A DNA stretch of 64,000 nt from Comamonas resistens (GTDB taxonomy: Bacteria; Pseudomonadota; Gammaproteobacteria; Burkholderiales; Burkholderiaceae_C). The stretch lies in contig NZ_CP125947.1 of assembly GCF_030064165.1 (NCBI RefSeq), positions 1,488,001 through 1,552,000 on the forward strand. Direction: 5' to 3'. The notes beneath the pieces were generated by a model that saw only the letters and a list, made by a program, of their open reading frames with translations, had not been told where the DNA came from and did no database searches. Positions within the stretch are counted from its first letter, which is position 1; each line of letters opens with the position of its first letter. The translations under genes were made by a program, and so were the position numbers. Shown here in pieces: positions 61,652-64,000 of the stretch.

Positions 61652-62251
61652 ATGAACGTTAACGATTGGTCTTTTCTGTTGGTCATTGCGACCATTCTTC
61701 TCACTCCCGGGCCCACCAATACCTTGCTGGCCTCTTCGGGCATCAGCCAGGGGCTGCGCCGCTCGGCTCCTTTGCTGTCCTTTGAGTGTCTGGGCTATGT
61801 CTGTGCGACCAGCATCTGGGGGCTGGTGCTCAACACCACGATGCATGACTATCCCTTTGTCATCAACATCATCAAGGTGGTCAGCGGTCTGTATATCGGC
61901 AAACTGGGCTTGCGGCTCTGGTACCAAGCCGGGCGGGATCCGTTACAGGAGTTGCTGGTTTCGGTCAGGCCTCTTGAGCTGTTCATTGCCACGCTGCTCA
62001 ACCCCAAGGCCGTGATTTTTGCGATGGCGCTGTTTCCGGTGCAGACCTGGCTCAGCGTCTCCAACTATGCGGGAGTCATGGGCCGCTTTGTGCTGTTGGT
62101 GGCATCGATTGGCGGGCTGTGGATTGTATTTGGCTCCTTGCTCATAGGCGGCCGCGTCCGCTGGCTGCAGCCCCAGGTGTTTCAGCGCCTGGCGGCATTG
62201 ACGTTGTGGGGTTTTGCGGCCTGGTTGCTGATCAACGGCATTTTCTTCTGA
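61652..62251 (+). CDS. LysE/RhtB-family amino-acid exporter
   Basis: An integral membrane protein of 199 residues. The N-terminal helix with LLTPGPTNTLLAS is the family mark (TPGPxN), and further helices lie near residues 40-60, 65-85, 110-130, 140-165 and 175-199. LysE/RhtB transporters export amino acids or related small metabolites across the inner membrane. It is outside the steroid cluster, behind the two tRNA genes. No regulator gene is adjacent in the window. Confidence 0.85.
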   Translation: MNVNDWSFLLVIATILLTPGPTNTLLASSGISQGLRRSAPLLSFECLGYVCATSIWGLVLNTTMHDYPFVINIIKVVSGLYIGKLGLRLWYQAGRDPLQELLVSVRPLELFIATLLNPKAVIFAMALFPVQTWLSVSNYAGVMGRFVLLVASIGGLWIVFGSLLIGGRVRWLQPQVFQRLAALTLWGFAAWLLINGIFF

Positions 62252-62433
62252 GCGTGGCTGAATCCACGAGCCTGCGCGGTTATGACTTCGGTGAGAAAAT
62301 CTCCCTCTGTAATGCTATCGGGCACAGGGGTGCCAGGCATTGGTTAAGGAGCTTGGAAAAGCTCCGGCTTCGATGCAATATGGAGCTGAAGCTCTGTCAT
62401 GCTGGTAGGGCCTGCACTCCAAGAGATCAATAA

Positions 62434-63063
62434 ATGTCTAGTTACAACGCTGCTTTTGAAATTCATGTCCACGGTCAGGTTCTGCTCCGTGCTGATGTTA
62501 CGTACGAGCAGCTCCAGGATGCGCTGCGCCCTTTGTGGGCCTATGCCGGTGCCCGCTCGCTGAAGGAAGGGGAGTCCAGCTTCTACGATGAAGAGCCTGG
62601 CATCCAGTTCAATGCGCAAGAGCGCGCGCTGCAGATGTGCTGGACGGTGCGTGGCGATGACGATTTCCGACAGGCTCTGGACGATATGTGCATGGGCCTC
62701 AATGAGCTGGCAGAGCAGGGTTCGCCCATCGAGGTGACGTTCTACGACACCGAGTTCGACGAGGACGAAGCACCAGCCGAAGCGCAAAGCCGCGACGACT
62801 TCCTGATGCTGTTCGTCGGTCCCAATCCGGCGGCCATCATGCAGGTGCAGCGCGATCTGCTGGTGCAGGATGTCGTCAACCTCATGGAGCGCCATTTCGA
62901 CGGCGCCGAGCTGGGCGGTGTGGTGCAGGAAATCGACAAGCTGTTCTCGCAGCGTTTCGAGGCTCTGGTCAGCTCGCTGGAGCTGGGCAAGCCTCCGCGC
63001 GGCGGCTCCGGTGGCTCCGGCTCTGGTCATGGCGGCAATCGCCGCCCGCGCCATCTGCATTGA
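62434..63063 (+). CDS. Conserved-looking hypothetical acidic protein
   Basis: A protein of 209 residues that I cannot place in a named family with certainty. Residues 1-190 are acidic and look like alternating strands and helices (FEIHVHGQVLLRADVTYEQLQ; FVGPNPAAIMQVQRD). The tail is a low-complexity Gly/Ser stretch ending in basic and His residues (GGNRRPRHLH). There is no signal peptide, so it is cytoplasmic. Codon use is like that of housekeeping neighbours. Confidence 0.7.
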   Translation: MSSYNAAFEIHVHGQVLLRADVTYEQLQDALRPLWAYAGARSLKEGESSFYDEEPGIQFNAQERALQMCWTVRGDDDFRQALDDMCMGLNELAEQGSPIEVTFYDTEFDEDEAPAEAQSRDDFLMLFVGPNPAAIMQVQRDLLVQDVVNLMERHFDGAELGGVVQEIDKLFSQRFEALVSSLELGKPPRGGSGGSGSGHGGNRRPRHLH

Positions 63064-63091
63064 TTCGGCCTCCAGCCTTTTGCCTGACCTC

Positions 63092-63131
63092 AAGCCCTCC
63101 CGGGTGCAGCAACTGCGGCACCGGAGGGTTT
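63092..63131 (+). promoter_or_regulatory. Hairpin overlapping the ribosome-binding region of the next gene
   Basis: AAGCCCTCC and GGAGGGTTT with GGGTGC/GCACC inside form a long stem just before the ATG at 63142. The GGAGGG that could bind the ribosome is in its right arm. It may end the upstream transcript or lower translation of the downstream gene. Confidence 0.45.
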
Positions 63132-63141
63132 GTCATTTGAT

Positions 63142-63729
63142 ATGAAGCCTATTCCAACGCCCAAGTATTCGGGCTCCATCAGCGCGCAGCTGCGCAAGGA
63201 CAAGGCTGCGGCGGCATCGCCGCTGGCCCTGCCTTATCTGGCCAGCTATGCGCCGTCGCTGCAGCAGAAAGTGCGCGACTGGCTGCAGGCCGGCAAGGCC
63301 GCTGAATGGCTGTTGCGCAAGTATCCGCAGGCGCATGCGGTGCGTACGGACAAGGCTTTGTACGACTATGTGGATGCCCTCAAGGCGCAATATCTGCGCA
63401 ACGCAGGCCAGCTGCATCGAGTCGCCTACGACAGCAGGATCCATGTGGTGCGCAATGCCCTGGGCCTGCATACGCGCCGCGCAATTGCGCATGGCGGCAA
63501 GCTCAATGCACGCCACGAGATTCATGTGGCCGCCATGTTCAAGCAGGCGCCCGATGATTTCTTGCGCATGATCTGTGTGCACGAGCTGGCGCATATCCGC
63601 GTCATGGATCATGACAAGGCCTTCTATCAGCTGTGCACGCATATGGAGCCGGACTACCATCAGCTGGAGTTTGATGTGCGTTTTTATCTCAGCTATCTGG
63701 ATACAGGCGCAGAGCCTCTCTGGGGCTGA
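63142..63729 (+). CDS. YgjP-like zinc metallopeptidase
   Basis: A protein of 195 residues with the zincin motif HELAH (His147, Glu148, His151) followed by a His at 157, the pattern of YgjP/SprT-type metallopeptidase domains. ATG at 63142; a TTG at 63130 is too close to GGAGGG. The N-terminal part is basic and helical. Such proteins are cytoplasmic and of poorly known function. The downstream LEFDVRFYLSYLD tail is typical for the group. Confidence 0.78.
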   Translation: MKPIPTPKYSGSISAQLRKDKAAAASPLALPYLASYAPSLQQKVRDWLQAGKAAEWLLRKYPQAHAVRTDKALYDYVDALKAQYLRNAGQLHRVAYDSRIHVVRNALGLHTRRAIAHGGKLNARHEIHVAAMFKQAPDDFLRMICVHELAHIRVMDHDKAFYQLCTHMEPDYHQLEFDVRFYLSYLDTGAEPLWG

Positions 63730-63758
63730 ACTGGTCCGAGGCAGGGCCCGCCGACGGC

Positions 63759-64000
63759 TCAGGCTGTCATGGCCTCTGCGCTGGGTGAAGGAATGGCCGC
63801 ATGGCTGCAGCAGCTGCCTGGCAGTTCCAGCCAGCGCTGGGCAGCAGCCTGCAGCGCAGGCAGCGAGCCTGTGGTCATGAGCCGAATCTGCGCGGGCAGG
63901 GCCAAGCGGGGGCTGGCTGCATCGCTCTCGGCTTTTTCCGGAGCCAGCAGGCTGCGCTGCTCCAGCATGCGCCGGGTCTGGCGGGCGACGGGGGCGCCGG
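63759..64000 (-). CDS. C-terminal part of a probable glutamate racemase
   Basis: The frame is open to the window edge, so the N-terminus is outside. About 80 residues remain. The GAPVARQTRRML segment followed by a spacer and then QIRLMTTGSLPALQAAAQRWL resembles the end of MurI (a GxxVARQxxxLL helix, then a strand and helix). MurI makes D-glutamate for peptidoglycan. No active-site residue lies in this fragment, so the assignment rests on C-terminal similarity only. Confidence 0.45.
   Translation of the reverse strand, partial: GAPVARQTRRMLEQRSLLAPEKAESDAASPRLALPAQIRLMTTGSLPALQAAAQRWLELPGSCCSHAAIPSPSAEAMTA

Overview
The window is high-GC betaproteobacterial DNA that reads as Comamonas, close to C. 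testosteroni. The recognisable genes belong to the steroid mega-cluster of that genus: tesB, the ORF1-ORF5/scd series and tesR at one end, and tesG-F-E-D-A2, tesA1-H-I, a kshB-like gene and scdA at the other. The 3alpha-hydroxysteroid dehydrogenase, the ketosteroid isomerase (Tyr14, Asp38 and Asp99 all present) and the 1-dehydrogenase are very like the classical C. testosteroni proteins from memory, but not identical. No sequence search was possible.

Layout. 1-603 is the end of an OYE-family reductase. 931-17204 (+) is the tesB-to-tesR block: meta-cleavage dioxygenase, ring C/D opening enzymes (IpdA/IpdB, IpdC, EchA20 and IpdF types), two acyl-CoA dehydrogenase pairs, two thiolases, hydratases and the LuxR-type activator TesR. 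17.2-25 kb holds kshA, a BaiC/FadH-type flavin oxidoreductase, hsdA, ksi and a few genes of unknown role. 25.1-33.7 kb is a side-chain operon built like the mycobacterial igr operon (ChsE1/ChsE2, ChsH1/ChsH2, Ltp2 types plus an acyl-CoA ligase). 33.9-47.2 kb carries an envelope module (two DUF1329 proteins, a DUF1302 porin-like protein, an RND/MMPL permease, a YCF48 propeller), an amidohydrolase, two SnoaL-like proteins, a dienelactone-hydrolase-like protein and a Rv2002-like SDR. 47.2-48.3 kb is a gene-poor stretch with three regulatory boxes, a possible gene remnant and a 67-residue exported protein. 48.6-61.1 kb is the tesG-to-scdA block in two divergent operons. tRNA-Gly, tRNA-Leu, a LysE exporter, an unknown protein, a YgjP-like metallopeptidase and the end of a probable murI follow.

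How it works together. HsdA, KSI, TesH and TesI process ring A, and KshA/KshB hydroxylate C9 so that ring B opens. TesA1A2, TesB and TesD open and cut ring A. TesE, TesF and TesG take the C6 fragment to pyruvate and propionyl-CoA. ScdA activates the remaining C/D-ring acid, and the Scd/Ipd-like enzymes degrade it. The 26-34 kb operon would remove a C22-type side chain from bile acids or sterols, and the envelope module may move steroids across the envelope.

The most notable signal is a repeated cis-element, TTAGTC-N6-GACGATG or a variant, in front of ten transcription starts. In most copies a -10-like hexamer begins 21 bases after the box, which centres the box near -42.5, the usual position of a LuxR-family activator site. 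I propose it as the TesR operator. It marks unknown genes (the DUF1329 cassettes, the RND operon, the 67-residue protein) as probable members of the steroid regulon.
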